Assembly (NCBI GenBank): GCA_011032825.1
Contig: JAADJZ010000040.1
Coordinates: forward strand, 209,771 to 273,770
From: Massariosphaeria phaeospora
Lineage: Eukaryota; Ascomycota; Dothideomycetes; Pleosporales
DNA length: 64,000 nt
Reading direction: 5' to 3'
Shown here in pieces: positions 45,696 to 57,984 of the stretch. The translations under genes and the position numbers were made by a program. Numbering within the stretch: position 1 is the first letter of the stretch; every line of letters begins with the position of its first letter. The notes under the pieces were generated by a model that saw only the letters and a program-made list of their open reading frames with translations, had not been told where the DNA came from and did not search any database.

Positions 45696-46127
45696 TGTTA
45701 CGATCTAGTATTACAACTAGGCTTAGCGCAAAGCGCTTAGGTTATAAGCTACTAATAGAGTTACACAGCAAGCTAACTAAACTTTAGCTACGTAACCGCT
45801 TACTAATAAGCGCTTAGAAATAAGCGCGCTTAATAGTAAGCGCTTAGCAACGAGCACTGCTTAATAGTAAACGCTTAAGAATAAGCAAAGAACATTTTCT
45901 AAGTATATAAACTACGAGAGACAACGCACTTTTACAGTCGTTGTCTTTAATTTTACAATTTTCAAGTTAACTTTTACTTTAACTTCTATACTCTTTGCAA
46001 AACGTAGCTCGCTACTACTTTAGTATTAAACGCTTTACAACTTTTTTTAGTCTATTGAACTTACTTATTCTTTAAGAACTAACTTAAGCTTAATAAAAAA
46101 CTCTTCTAAGTTCGCTTAGCTTTTACA
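45696..46127 (+). repeat. 5' LTR of the outer Gypsy element
   Basis: 432 bp, TG...CA ends. Contains several AAGCGCTTA-type palindromes in its first half, and a TATATAAA near 45904 that may have been the promoter. Confidence 0.88.
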
Positions 46128-46259
46128 TATTAAAAACTTTTAAGATAAGTAATACTTTAATAACTACTTTTTCTTATACTCGCACTAGCGGTACGAAGGT
46201 AGCGAAGCTCAACTTTTACTATAAAAATCGCTTGAAGCTAGAGAACTAGTTACTTTAGT

Positions 46260-47040
46260 TCGACTTTTTTTTCAAATTTGAAGATAACTACGTTAACGAC
46301 GTTAACAAGGCATCTCTAATAGCTTTTTACATAAAAAAAATAGCTTTTAAGTAAGTTTAACTTTACTTAAAGAAGTATCTAGATAGCAACAACAACAAAG
46401 ACATAATTACACGCATGTTCAAAAATCGCGCTGTGTTTAAAAACAAGCTGCAACAATTTTACGTAATCGCTAACAAACTCGCTATCGTAGAAAAAACTAT
46501 TTAATAAATGCGCTAGACTAAGTTAGCTAAAAACTACGCTAACCTATTTTAATAGTACTCTATTTAGACTAACTAGAACGACAAAGCACTTATGCGCATG
46601 TACAAGCAAAGGCTAAAAAATAACGTTAAAGCAGAACTAATGCGCTTTAGAGCAGCTACAAACACTTTAGACAACTTAATTAAAGAATTAATCCGCTTCA
46701 ACAACGAGTTGTACGAACTCGCAATTAAAATGCAAGCTAAAGCAAGGTTTTACGTACTAAAGAGTAATAGAAGTTATACACTTAACACTAGCTAGCGTTA
46801 AGTACAAACTTAACACTTACGCCTAGCAAGTGTATACAACTTAGCTTAAAAATACAAACTTATGCATCTCAACAACTTTAACAAAAGCAAACTAATTAAC
46901 AAACAATTAAAGTATAGCAAAGAAACAAGAACTTGCTATAATTGTAGCAAACTAGGCTACATCTCTAGCAACTGTTACTAGAAAAACAAAGTAGTTTAAT
47001 AGTTAAACGTACTGTCTAATGCTACGAGTAGTATTAATAA
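46260..47040 (+). pseudogene. gag remnant, outer element
   Basis: A Gypsy-type Gag can be followed across stops. The best-kept piece is an open stretch at 46592-46795 with YKQRLKNNVKAELMRF and LDNLIKELIRFNNELYELA, as in retrotransposon Gag proteins. A zinc knuckle follows at 46934-46975: Cys-2-Cys-4-[His changed to Tyr]-4-Cys (CYNCSKLGYISSNC). The His-to-Tyr change is a CAC to TAC transition, the RIP type. The start codon cannot be placed. Confidence 0.75.
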
Positions 47041-47559
47041 AAAATAAAAAGTAATTACTTTTATAGATGTTAAAAATTAGAGAGAATAGTTGCCTAAGAG
47101 AATAGGTTTAGCTAAAAAAAAATTACTTTGCGACGATACTAACTCTTTAATAAACGAAAAATACGAGTTACTAGATAAGCAACTAAATCTACTAAACACT
47201 ACAAAACACAAAGATTAGATTATTAAAAAAGAACAAGTATAGAGAATCTATTAATTTGACATTTTACTCTAAGACAATGTACTCGATTACAACGAAGTAG
47301 TGTAAAAATATCTTAACAAGCTCAACTAATAGCTTACAAAGAAAAACAAACAAGAAATTTATTAAAAGCTTAAAAAAGCAAAACGCTCTAAAGAAAACAT
47401 TTTACTTTTAGATCTAAACGAATTAGCTACTAAGAAACACTAGCACGATAAAGTAGCAAAAGAATTTTAACAATGCTTTAGAAAAAAACGCGACAACGCA
47501 AACTTCTACAAACTATAGTACTACCTAGACTACTAAAATCTAGAACACGCGAAAATGTT

Positions 47560-47840
47560 ATAGACAGTGTGCTTTTACAACTACTACTTTACTTATTACT
47601 TTAACAAGCAAAGCACAAAATAGTTTTTTAAGAAAAAAAGCTAATTTTGCTTTTAGAAGTAGTTTAACTGCAAAAACAACACTTGTAAATACTACTTATA
47701 AAACAAACGCAATATATCGCACTTCTTTAAGAAAAATAACCTAGCGAAACTACTTGCAATGCAAATGCTTGTAAACAACAACTATATTTAGGCTTAATAG
47801 CAAACCTGCTTACACTCTAACTGCGCACAGCATTAGACTT
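47560..47840 (+). pseudogene. Cys/His-rich block between gag and protease, outer element
   Basis: Reading across stops gives clusters of Cys and His with repeated short spacings (VCFYNYYFTYYF, then NCKNNTCKYYL and CLHSNCAQH). It resembles a set of zinc fingers beyond the Gag knuckle. The nested element has a comparable block at 52560-53110. No family is recognised. Confidence 0.5.
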
Positions 47841-47899
47841 TTAAGAAAGCCAACGAATTTAGTATAGATTCTTTTTTAGGCTAGCAACGCTTAATCTTA

Positions 47900-50353
47900 A
47901 AGTTAAACAGATTAACGTAATTAATCTAGCGAAACAAATTAAGCTTTTAGTAAAGCTTAATAGTTACTCGATGAAAGCTTTAATTAACACAAAAGCATAG
48001 AATAACTTTGTTTCTGCTTAAGCAGTGTTTGTAGCTAGTTTACAACTATTAAAAAAACAACAGCTCTATTTACTTGCTAGTGCTAACGAACAACTTATAC
48101 AAGCGCAACTAATAGTTACATACAAAATACGTAATGTACCGTTGCACATTAAATAATACCAAAAGAAGTTAGCTTTCGACGTCTTTGGACTAGCTATCTA
48201 CGACATTATTTTAAGACTTTTTTAGTTAAGAAAGCACAATCTCTAGATTAACTAGAGAAAAAACACGCTTTTACTAGAGTATTGCAAGAATAGTGTAAAA
48301 GAATCGCTAGAGTAGGCAGGTTTCAATGTAGAAAGTAATAAATTAATGCAGTTTTATTTATAAGATAAAAGAGCTTTTTATACTTTCTACGCTACGCTGG
48401 AATTTATCGAAGCTTAGCTAAAAGTTAGCGAAGCAATTTCGTACGAGATTGCTCTAACTAAGGCCTAGCAGCTAAGGCATTTCATTGGGCATTCGCTTAT
48501 TACAAACAGCGCTTTTAACACTATGCCTACGCATTAGCAAAGTTTAATAGCAAATAAAAAAACAATTTATGTAATTGCATCGACAAAGGATAGTTTTAAA
48601 ATACAAAAGTTCAACTCAACAGATACTAACTCAAAGCTCTTAGATTAACAAGTTAGAGTAAAAAAAGAAAACAGCGCACTTTTAGAAATACTCTACAAGT
48701 ACAAAGAGTATAGATATTTCTTTTAAAAAGTAGTAGATGCAGAAGCATTACTAGAACACAAACTTTAAAACTACAAAATCGTCTTACAAAAAGAAAAGCA
48801 ACTAACTTTTAGCTTAATTTACGGACTATTAGAAAAAGAGTTAAGCACACTTCGCGATTACATTAGAAATAACTTAAAAAAAAGTTACATACAACTATTA
48901 CAGTTACTTGCAAAATACCTAATTATTTTCGTACTAAAAAAAAATAGTGTATTACGACTATGCGTTGACTTTTAAAAGCTTAACAATATTACAGTTAAGA
49001 ATTAATACTTTCTACCGAATATTATAGAATTACAGAATTAATTATTCTATGCAAAAGTCTTTACAGCGCTTAACCTACGAGATAGTTACTACTTTATTAA
49101 AATTAAAAAAAGTAAAGAATAGAAAACAGCGTTTTGAACGAGATACAAACATTATAAATACACTGTTATGCTATTTAGGCTTACGAATGCTCTAGCAACT
49201 TTTCAAAAGCTTATTAACAACGTGTTAAAAATGCACTTAAACATTTTTGTCGTTGCTTATCTAGACAACATTCTTATCTATTTTAAAACTTAAAAAAACT
49301 ATGTTAAATATGTCAAAACAGTGCTAAAGTGCTTCGACAAGTTTAAGTTTTGATTTAAACTAAAAAAGTGCGAATTTTACAAGCGCGAAGTTGCATTTTT
49401 TAGATACGTAGTAAAAGCGAACGAAGTACGCATAAGCAAAAACAAAATTAAAGTAGTTAAAAAATAGCTACAACTTAAGAACGTTAAGAAAATACAATTC
49501 TTCTTAGAGTTTCTAAACTTTAACTAACAGTTTATTAAAGATTACTTAAAAATTGCTATACTTTTGACAAAGCTTACGCGAAAAGATACAGCCTTTGCAT
49601 AAAGCAAAAAAGCAAAAAAAGCTTTCTAACAGCTTAAAAACGCAAGCATTAGTTTACTATGCTTCTAGATATTTCAAGCAAAACAACTTTTACGCTTTAA
49701 AACTAATGCGTTAGATTTTGCGCTAAAAGAATGTGCTAGTTAATTGCACAAAAGCAAATAGCACTCTATTGCTTATTACTTACGCAAGTTTTTAAAACTT
49801 AAAGAACAATACAACGTGCACGACAAAGAGCTGCTAGCTATTGTTGCATGCTTACAGCATTAAAGAGTATACGCAAAAAGCTACTTAAAACTTACAATAT
49901 TTACGAATTACAAAAACTTAGTTAATTTTACAACTACTAAAGTACTTAACTAAAAGCAGGTTAGATAGTTAGAAATGTTAGGCTAGTACAAGTTCAAAAT
50001 CGTGTACACACTAGAAAAAAACAACGGCAAAGCTAACGCTTTTAGCTAAAAACATAATATTGCTAGAACAAAAGAAATTATCGACACCGCGATACTTAAG
50101 GTTAACTAAAACAAATTACTAAAACTAGCTAGAACGCTAAACGTACTTCTAAAAACTACAATTACAGTTCTAAAAAAATTGCAAAAAGCAATTATACAAC
50201 AACATTACGATAACCTAGTTTACAATTACTTTAGAATTACAAGAACAATAGAACTTATCAAACAAAACTACAAGTTTAGTAGAATAAAAAACAAAGTTAC
50301 TGCAATTGTCAAGAAATGTGCAGACTATTAGAAAAACAAACATAGTACCTACG
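47900..50353 (+). pseudogene. pol remnant: protease, RT, RNase H, integrase N-end, outer element
   Basis: Protease: ALINTKA at 47976-47996 corresponds to the catalytic ALIDTGA (Asp to Asn by G to A). Reverse transcriptase, about 48860-49320: LRLCVDF, KLNNITVKN, FIKIKKSKE, TNALATFQKLIN, and VVAYLDNILIY, where the YLDD box reads YLDN. RNase H, about 49650-50050: FKTNALDFALKECAS and NVHDKELLAIVACLQH. Integrase zinc-binding end, about 50170-50353: HYDNLVYN and KKCADY with KNKHSTY. The frame then runs directly into an LTR of the nested element at 50354 and resumes at 57985. Confidence 0.85.
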
Positions 50354-50854
50354 TGTTACAAACAAAAACGATACTAAGTATCGTAGACTAAGCAACAACG
50401 CAAAGAAGTTGTTAAAGCTTGTAGATTTGCAAGACGAGAGTACAACAACGCGCAAAGTAGAATTAAATTAGCAAAAGTTACGTAATGCGCTACAAGTGCT
50501 ACAAAGCCTTAGCACGTAGCACATTAAGCAGTAGTTGCTACGAGCGCTACGAGTGCTACGGCATAGCAGAACGTAGCAAGCAAAGTAAAACGCTTTTAGC
50601 AAAGAATTATAGAACTATATAGATTAGTAGAATTTCTTTTACAGTTTAGATTCTTTGTAGTTAACTCTTTTAAGTACATTTTATACATAGATTAGATCTA
50701 TAGGCAACAGATTGTTACTTTGTTATTCTATTCAAAATAAAATTGAGATTGTTTTTTTGTTGTTATTAAGCTTTTTGAATACAAAACAATTTCTTAGGTA
50801 GAATCTTTGAGTTCGATAACTCGTACCTTCGGTAAAAGAACACTTTTGATAACA
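50354..50854 (+). repeat. Extra 501-bp LTR copy (A) next to the nested element
   Basis: Same TGTTACAAAC start and AATAACA-type end as the two LTRs of the nested element and same 501-bp length. It ends four bases (CGAA) before the nested element's 5' LTR, so two LTRs lie in tandem. It shares fewer diagnostic bases with the other two than they share with each other (for example AGTATCGTAG versus GGTATTGTAA). Confidence 0.85.
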
Positions 50855-50858
50855 CGAA

Positions 50859-51359
50859 TGTTACAAACAGAAACGATACTAGGTATTGTAAACTAAGCAA
50901 CAACGCAAAGAAGTTGTTAAAGCTTGCAAGTTTGCAAAACGAAAGTACAACAACGCGCAAGGCAAGATTAGATTAGCAAAAGTTACGTAATGCGCTACAA
51001 GTGCTACAAAGCTTTAGCACGTAGCATACTAAGTAGTAGTTGCTACGAGCGCTACGAGTGCTACGGCATAGTAAAACGTAGCAAGCAAAGCAAAACGCTT
51101 TTAGCAAAGAATTATAGAACTATATAGATTAGCAGAATTTCTTTTATAGTTTAGATTTTTTGTAGTTAACTTTTCTAAGTACATTTTATACATAGATTAG
51201 ATCTATAGGCAACAAATTGTTACTTTGTTATTCTATTCAAAATAAAATTAAGATTGTTTTTTTGTTGTTATTAAGCTTTTCGAACATAGAACAATTTCTT
51301 AGGCGAAATCTTCGAGTTTAATAACTCGTACCTTTAGTAAAAGAATACTTCTAATAACA
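50859..51359 (+). repeat. 5' LTR of the nested element (B)
   Basis: 501 bp, TG...CA ends. Most similar to the 3' copy at 57484-57984. Confidence 0.86.
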
Positions 51360-51419
51360 CGTTAACTACTTTAGGTTTAGAACTAAAACAATATAACAAC
51401 TTTAGCAAGCTTAAGTAGT

Positions 51420-52400
51420 AGCAGCGCCAAAGCACTAGCACGCACCGTAGCAATAGTACTAGCAAAGCAAGCTAACTAGATAGAACAAATAAACGAGCAG
51501 ATTAGCGAACTGTTAGAAATAGTAGCAATTCTAAAGAGTTAAGAAACTAGTAGTGCCGCGAAAGCACCGTTCTTAGAGAAATATAGCAAAGAAAAAAAAA
51601 CACTACGATTATTCTTTACGAATATCAACTTCTACTGCTGTTACTATGCAACGAGCTTTTTTACAAAACAAAACAAAATCTTTGCAGCTAAAATGCATAT
51701 AAAAGACAACGCAGCAAAGTAGTTTTAGCTACACGCAAACAACTATGTTAAAAGCAATAGCAAGCAAGAAATAAAGCAAAACACGCAACGCATTTTCGAA
51801 AACTAAAAATTGTTTAAAAAAGAGCTTTATACGATCTACGAGAAAGTAGACGAAACCTAACAAGTAATAAACAAACTTAAACTACTACGACAGAAAGAAT
51901 CTACAGGTAAATATACAATTAAGTTTAAAAGAATTTAGGCTACAGTAAACAACGTAGAAAAACGAAGCTTATGCGAGTTCTACTACGCAGAACTAAAAAA
52001 ACATGTAAAAAATAAAATTAGTTAAGACAAAAAACTTAAGAAACTTAGAGAGTTAATTAAAACCGCGGTATAAATTAACAACTAACTATAGCAACAATAG
52101 TAAAAACGCAAGTTTACTATTAAACTATACATACGCTTGGTAGCTACGATTAAAAAAACCTATTACTACGACTTAATAGATATCAACAGCGTTGAACGAA
52201 TCTAGAACAACAAACTACTACAAAAGTAGTTTAATAAAAAAAACGCTACCTCGACAAAACAAAACTCTAAAAACAAGCTATTTAAAGAAAAACGCTAGAA
52301 GCGTTACAACAATAAAGTATGTTTTTAATGCAGTAAAAACAAATACTTTTGCAAAAACTGCTTAGAAACACTATAGAAAGTAGCAAGCGCGCAAGCTACT
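51420..52400 (+). pseudogene. gag remnant, nested element
   Basis: Gag-like sequence ending in a zinc knuckle at 52320-52361 (Cys-2-Cys-4-[His to Tyr]-4-Cys: CF*CSKNKYFCKNC). Stops are frequent. The same His-to-Tyr change is seen as in the outer element. Confidence 0.65.
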
Positions 52401-52559
52401 ACTATTGCTATAGTCTAACTACAATAAGTAGCTACACTATATTCAAGAATCTATAAAAAACTAAACAGCAAGTAGGTTAAAGTTAAAAACTTAATAGCAA
52501 AGAAACTGTTAGACTAGAAAACAAAACCTGCTTATCTACAAGCAAAAGAAATTACAAAT

Positions 52560-53110
52560 TAACTTTAAAACTACAAGTGCTAGATGTGCGGTAGGACTAC
52601 CTACATTGCTTAGTACTACGACTAATAGTTTAAAGAACTACAAATTAAAGAACTACAAAGATAAAAAGCTGCAAAAGCAGCAATAGCACAACAAAAACCA
52701 ACAAAAAAGAAAATAAAGTTCGCTAATTAGAACAATTACAGAAACCTGCCTTAGCACTAGTGCAACGAAAAAAACTGCATGTACTACGCAAACAATAAAA
52801 TTTTCGCGCAACAATAGTTAAAATTACTATTACACGTTTTACTCGAAGATAGTAAATGTATAGTAACAAAATGTCACGTACACAACTACAACAATTGGTT
52901 TAAAAACTATAGCAAAAGCTGCGTATAAGCGTAGTGCTACGACAAGAAATGTTAAATACACTAGTTTAGCAAGCATATTACAAAATAGTAGCTTATAAGT
53001 CTAGAAAACGAGAACTACTTAGAATGCAACAATAAATTATGCATAGAAAACTACGATACGTGCTAAGCAGCACGCTAGCTTTTTTGCACTTAAAAATGCG
53101 CGATCTATTA
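52560..53110 (+). pseudogene. Cys/His-rich block between gag and protease, nested element
   Basis: Repeated Cys and His pairs appear (MCGRTTYIA, CNEKNCMYYA, KCIVTKCHVHNYNNW, CYDKKC) after the Gag knuckle and before protease. It is placed like the block in the outer element, hinting at an extra zinc-binding domain in this lineage. Confidence 0.5.
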
Positions 53111-53379
53111 GCTATAGAAATACGCGACTAGATAGAATTTCAAGAATTAAAACTACAGCAAACACCTACAGCTATAGAAATGTTTTATTAACTAGTGCAA
53201 TTACTATAAGTAGTAAGACATTCTAAAAAAACAAGTTTTAAAAGCTTTCTTGGCAAAAAACTAGTAAGCTACTAAACCTACGGTTAGAATAGTATAAGTA
53301 CTTTTAGCACAGCCGTACGAAGCGTGCAAAAAACGCAACTAAAACAAAATTACATAAAAGTAAAAGCGAAAGTTGCAAG

Positions 53380-56300
53380 CTAAGAGCTTATTGTACTACT
53401 TAATAGCAAAGCTGCTTAGACATTAGTCTCCTTAGAATAAGTAAAAAGAAACAAGATACTTTATTAAATTAAGAATTAACTAATACGAATAGTGTTAGCT
53501 AACGAACAACTACTTAAATATAAAAACAGTTTAATCAACTTAAAAACTTATAAAGTTAAATTAAAAGTTGCGAGCATTAGGCATCGACAGTGTATTAATA
53601 TTATAAACTTTAAAAGTTCTAACATGTATATTAAGTACAACTAGCTACAAAAACACAACCTTGACATTAATTAAGAAAACAAAACAATACGCAGCTAAAG
53701 GCTTGAAAAAAAAGTCGCTGTAGTACAACAAAACAAATCAACAATTCAAAGCTTACCTAAGAACGAAAGAATTAGTTAAATTTTACTTTACAAGATCGCG
53801 AGAATTTGTAAGAAAAACTCTTAGCAAATAGGCGTTATATAGATACAACAAGTTGCGCTTCTAAAAGTAAGCAAACTACAATCCAACTTCTCTAAGAAAC
53901 TAAAAAAAGAGTTTAAAAACTTCTCTATAGAATACTAAGCAGAGTTTAGAAATTTCTTTAAAAAAAACAAAAAGCACAACCTAGCAAACTACTAAGAATA
54001 AAATTACAAGATTATTCTTAAAAAAAGAACAAAACTGCGACTAGAACTAATGTATCTTCTAACTTACAACTAGCAGAAAGAATTAAAAAAATACATTTAA
54101 AAGAATATCTAGCGAGAATACATACAACTAAGCGAAAGCTTAATAGCTTCGCTAATATTGTTCGTACTTAAGAAAAACAAGAAATTGAAACTATGCGTAG
54201 ATTTTCGACATCTTAACAACGTTACACGAAAAAACAAATACTTACTACCGCTTATTTAGAAGCTTATAGATTAACTTTAAAAAGTAAAATAAATTACAAA
54301 ACTTAACGTACAAAACAGATACTATCGCATTAGAATTGCAAAAGAGCACGAATAGATAACAGCTTTTAAAACTAGATATAAACTTTATAAGTACTAGGTT
54401 ATGCTATTTAGATTAACTAATGCCCTAGCTACGTTTTAAGCCTTAATTAACAAAGTACTATACAAATACTTAGACATTTTTGTTACAGCGTACTTAAACA
54501 ACGTATTAATATACTCTAAAGAAACGCTCGAAGAACATTAGAAACATGTTAAAAAAGTGCTACAAAAGATAAAGCAGTACTAGCTACTTTTTTACTTAAA
54601 AAAGTGTAAATTCTACGTTACAAAAACTAGCTATCTTAGATTTATTATTTTAAGAGAAAAAGTGTTTATAGACTCAAAGAAAATTTAGACTGTACAAAAA
54701 TAGCTAACTCTTAAAATAGTAAAAAACGTGCAGTTCTTTCTAAGATTTGCTAACTTCTATTGAAAGTTTATTAAAAATTACTCTAAAATTACGACACTAC
54801 TCTTAGAAGTTACTAAAAAAAATAAAAAGTTTAAATAAACAAAAACACAGGAACAAGCGTTTTAAGAACTTAAAAAAAAGTTTACTACGGCACCAATGCT
54901 ACAGATGCACAACCTAAAAAAAAAAACTTAAGTAAAAACTAATGCTTTAGACTACGCATTAAGAGCAATACTCTTACAGCAATGCAACGATAGAAAATAA
55001 AAACTAGTGTTCTACTATTCTAGAAAGTTCTTAAGAGCAGAACTTAACTACAACGTTTACAATAAAAAGCTATTAGCAATAATAAACGCTTTTAAATAGT
55101 AAAAAGCATAGCTAAAAAGAGCAAGGCATTAAGTACAAGTGTACTTAAATTATCAAAACTTTACTAGCTTTACTACAACTAAGAAATTAAATTAACAACA
55201 AGTTAAATAAGCTGAATTTATAGTAGATTACGATATTAAGATTTACTATCGCAAAGAAACTAACAACGAAGCTGCAAACGCGTTTAGTTGAAGATTAGAT
55301 TTTACAAAAACTAACAAACTAGTTACGCACAACCTAGTATTACGACGAAATTCAAACGAAACTTTCGAATACAACTAACTACGATTAGCTAAAATAGCTA
55401 AAGTTACAAGCATTAAAAAAAGAATGCACTAAAAATAGAGTAAAAATAACTAGCAAAGATAAATAGTTACAAACGACACTTAAGCTATACAGTTTATCTA
55501 AAAATTACATGCTTTACGAGCATACAAACACCTAAGAATTAACAAAATAGTTCAACGAATTTCAAACGAGTACTTAATACTTTATGTACAAAACACAGTT
55601 TAGAAAGTAGTAAGCAACTATTTAGATTGTTTTAAAAACAAACCTAAAAAACACAAGCTTTACAAATTACTTTAACTACTAGAACTACTCGCACGCTTAT
55701 AGATTAGCGTTACAATAAACTTTATAGTAAAGCTTCTAAAATTGTTAAAACCTAGATTAGCACGGCTATGCAATTCAATCTTGGTAATCGTAGATTAATT
55801 AACTAAAGAATTACATTTTGTACTAACAGAAAAGTTAATTACAGTAGAAAAAATAGCTTACGAGGTTACAAAAGCACTCGTCGCTAATTACAAATTGCTA
55901 GAACAGTTTATTACTAATAGAAACAAGCTGTTTACATTAAAGTTTTGGAATACGTTTCTAGCCTAGTTAGAAGTTGCAAAGAAGCTATTAACTAGCTTCT
56001 ACTCGCAAACAAACGGCCAAACAAAACGAACGAACTAAACGCTAGAACAGTACCTACGAATGTACACTAATAAACTGCAAAACAACTAGGTTAAACTTCT
56101 ACTAACAGCACAATTGGCATACAACAGTACGAGGTTTACAACGATAAAACACTTGCTATACTACGCAAACTATAGATATAAGCTAGTAGCTTATTAGAAT
56201 CTAAAAAATATTAAAAGCATTTTGCTAGCAGCAAACGACAAGACTTCTAGAATGCAAGAATTACACGACGAATTGAGTTAACAAATTGCTTAAAGGAACT

Positions 56301-56760
56301 TTACAACAGCTAAGTTAGCAAACAAGAAAAAGCTTAAGAAACCAACTTTTAAAAAAAGAAATAGAGTTTTTCTCTTACGAAAAAACCTAAAAACTAAACA
56401 ACTATGCTACAAGTTAAACAACTTTCAAATAGAACTATTCAAAATCTTAGAGGTTAAAAAACTTGTATTATTTAAACTATAGCTACCTACAAGCATGCGC
56501 ATACATCTAGTTTTTTACAAATTACTTCTTAAACTAGCACTACTAGACGCTAAAGTAGCAACTAATATCAAACTCAAAAACGAAGAATACGAAGTCGAAA
56601 AAGTTAAAGACTTACAAAAGTTCAAACGTTAGTAGAAATACTTAGTTACATAGCAAAAATAGCTAGAGAGCTAGAATACATAGAAACTAATATAGAATTT
56701 TACAAACTGCAAGAAACTAGTGCGAACATATCACTAGCGAAATCTAGAAGCAAAGAATCC
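53380..56760 (+). pseudogene. pol remnant, nested element
   Basis: Protease: LLNSKAA for the expected L.DSGA near 53395. RT, about 54130-54640: LKLCVDFRHLNNVTRKNKY, YRIRIAKEHE, TNALATF, TAYLNNVLIYS for the YLDD box. RNase H, about 54900-55320: KTNALDYALRAILLQQC and NVYNKKLLAIINAFK. Integrase, about 55480-56480: RNKLFTLKFWNTF, FYSQTNGQTKRTN and YLRMYTNKLQNN. Chromodomain, about 56580-56720: EYEVEKVKDLQKFKR then KYLVT and NFTNC. In-frame stops sit mostly at Trp and Gln positions. Confidence 0.85.
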
Positions 56761-57044
56761 AAGTTCTTTAAAAAAGTAAAAAAGTTAAAAAAAAAAAAAG
56801 CGAGTAGAGAAGAGTTAGTCTGTAACTAGCCTAAGTTAGCTAAAAGCGTTTCAAATAGCAGCGGTACAGGACTATCGGTAGAAGCTGTACTTTTAAAATT
56901 GAAAAAAGCGCTCAACTACGCTTTCTTAAGACGTTTTATTTTTTCAATCGTTGCTAGCTTACGAGCAAACAACTTTTTTTCTTTACTAACAGCTGCGTTA
57001 ACTTAAGCTCAAAGCTCTAGAACACGCTAATGAATTTTAAGCTT

Positions 57045-57317
57045 TTAAAACTTTACCGCAAAAAGCTTTCGACGCAGAAACCGCTGTTTTTTAGCAACAG
57101 CAGCAAACTTTTTTTTAAAAAAAAAAAAACTGTATACTAAGCTAAAAGAAATACAGTCTAAACAAGTTTCTTTAGGCGAAAAAAAACACTTTAGACTTCT
57201 TAACAAGCAGCGACGGCAAGGCTTCGCTACAAAGTAATCTATTGCACAAATACGCGCAAGACAAGCGTGCTTACGAACAGTTAACTTTGCAAAAAAAAAT
57301 ACAAAAACCTTAAGCAT
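57045..57317 (-). pseudogene. Antisense open frame before the 3' LTR, nested element
   Basis: A 90-codon frame open on the opposite strand between the chromodomain and the 3' LTR. It contains LARICAIDYF and CRRCLLRSLKC and a Lys/Arg/Phe-rich end. The start codon is uncertain. It may be a relic of an antisense gene or only a product of AT-rich composition. Confidence 0.35.
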
Positions 57318-57483
57318 AGTTAAACTTTAGAACTTAAAAAAATACAAAAGAAAGTTACGACACGACAAGAATTAGAGATAACTTACTTTTATACAAAAAA
57401 GCACTTTTGATGCAAAACACAAAAGAAACTAGCACAGCACAGTAAAACAGCTATTAGAACAATATTTTTAAAAAAAGAGATAA

Positions 57484-57984
57484 TGTTACAAACAAAAACG
57501 ATACTAGGTATTGTAAACTAAGCAATAACACAAAGAAGTTGTTAAAGCTTGCAAGTTTGCAAAACAAAAGTACAACAACGCGCGAAGCAAGATTAAGTTA
57601 GCAAAAGTTACGTAATGCGCTATAAGTGCTACAAAGCCTTAGCACGTAGCACATTAAGTAGTAGTTGCTACGAGCGCTACGAGTGCTACGGCATAGCAGA
57701 ACGTAGCAAGCAAAGTAAAACGCTTTTAGCAAAGAATTATAGAACTATATAGATTAGCAGAATTTCTTTTACAATTTAAATTCTTTGTAGTTAACTTTTT
57801 TAAGTACATTTTATACATAGATTAGATTTATAGGCAACAGATTATTACTTTGTTATTCTATTTAAAATAAAATTAAGATTGTTTTTTTGTTGTTATTAAG
57901 CTTTTCGAACATAGAACAATTTTTTAGGCAAAATCTTTAAGTCTAATAACTCGTACCTTTGGTAAGAGAACACTTTTAATAACA
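57484..57984 (+). repeat. 3' LTR of the nested element (C)
   Basis: 501 bp, preceded by a purine-rich AAAAAAAGAGATAA tract that fits a polypurine tract. Confidence 0.86.

Larger units (their letters stand above)
50859..57984 (+). mobile_element. Dead Ty3/Gypsy LTR retrotransposon, nested element
   Basis: 501-bp LTRs at 50859-51359 and 57484-57984 enclose about 6.1 kb with gag, Cys-rich block, protease, RT, RNase H, integrase and chromodomain remnants in Gypsy order, same orientation as the host element. It sits inside the integrase gene of the outer element. No perfect target duplication flanks the 50859-57984 unit. The wider unit 50354-57984 has CTACG on the left and TAATG on the right; two of the three differences are C to T, and the host reading frame lines up across them. 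All genes are dead. Confidence 0.87.

Noticed and set aside
45770..45900. Repeated AAGCGCTTA-like words, considered as a CRISPR-like or satellite array
   Set aside because: They are short palindromes inside a retrotransposon LTR, recur identically in the 3' LTR, and lack regular spacers.
50766..50960. 64-codon minus-strand frame
   Set aside because: It lies across the junction of two LTR copies and is explained by LTR sequence.
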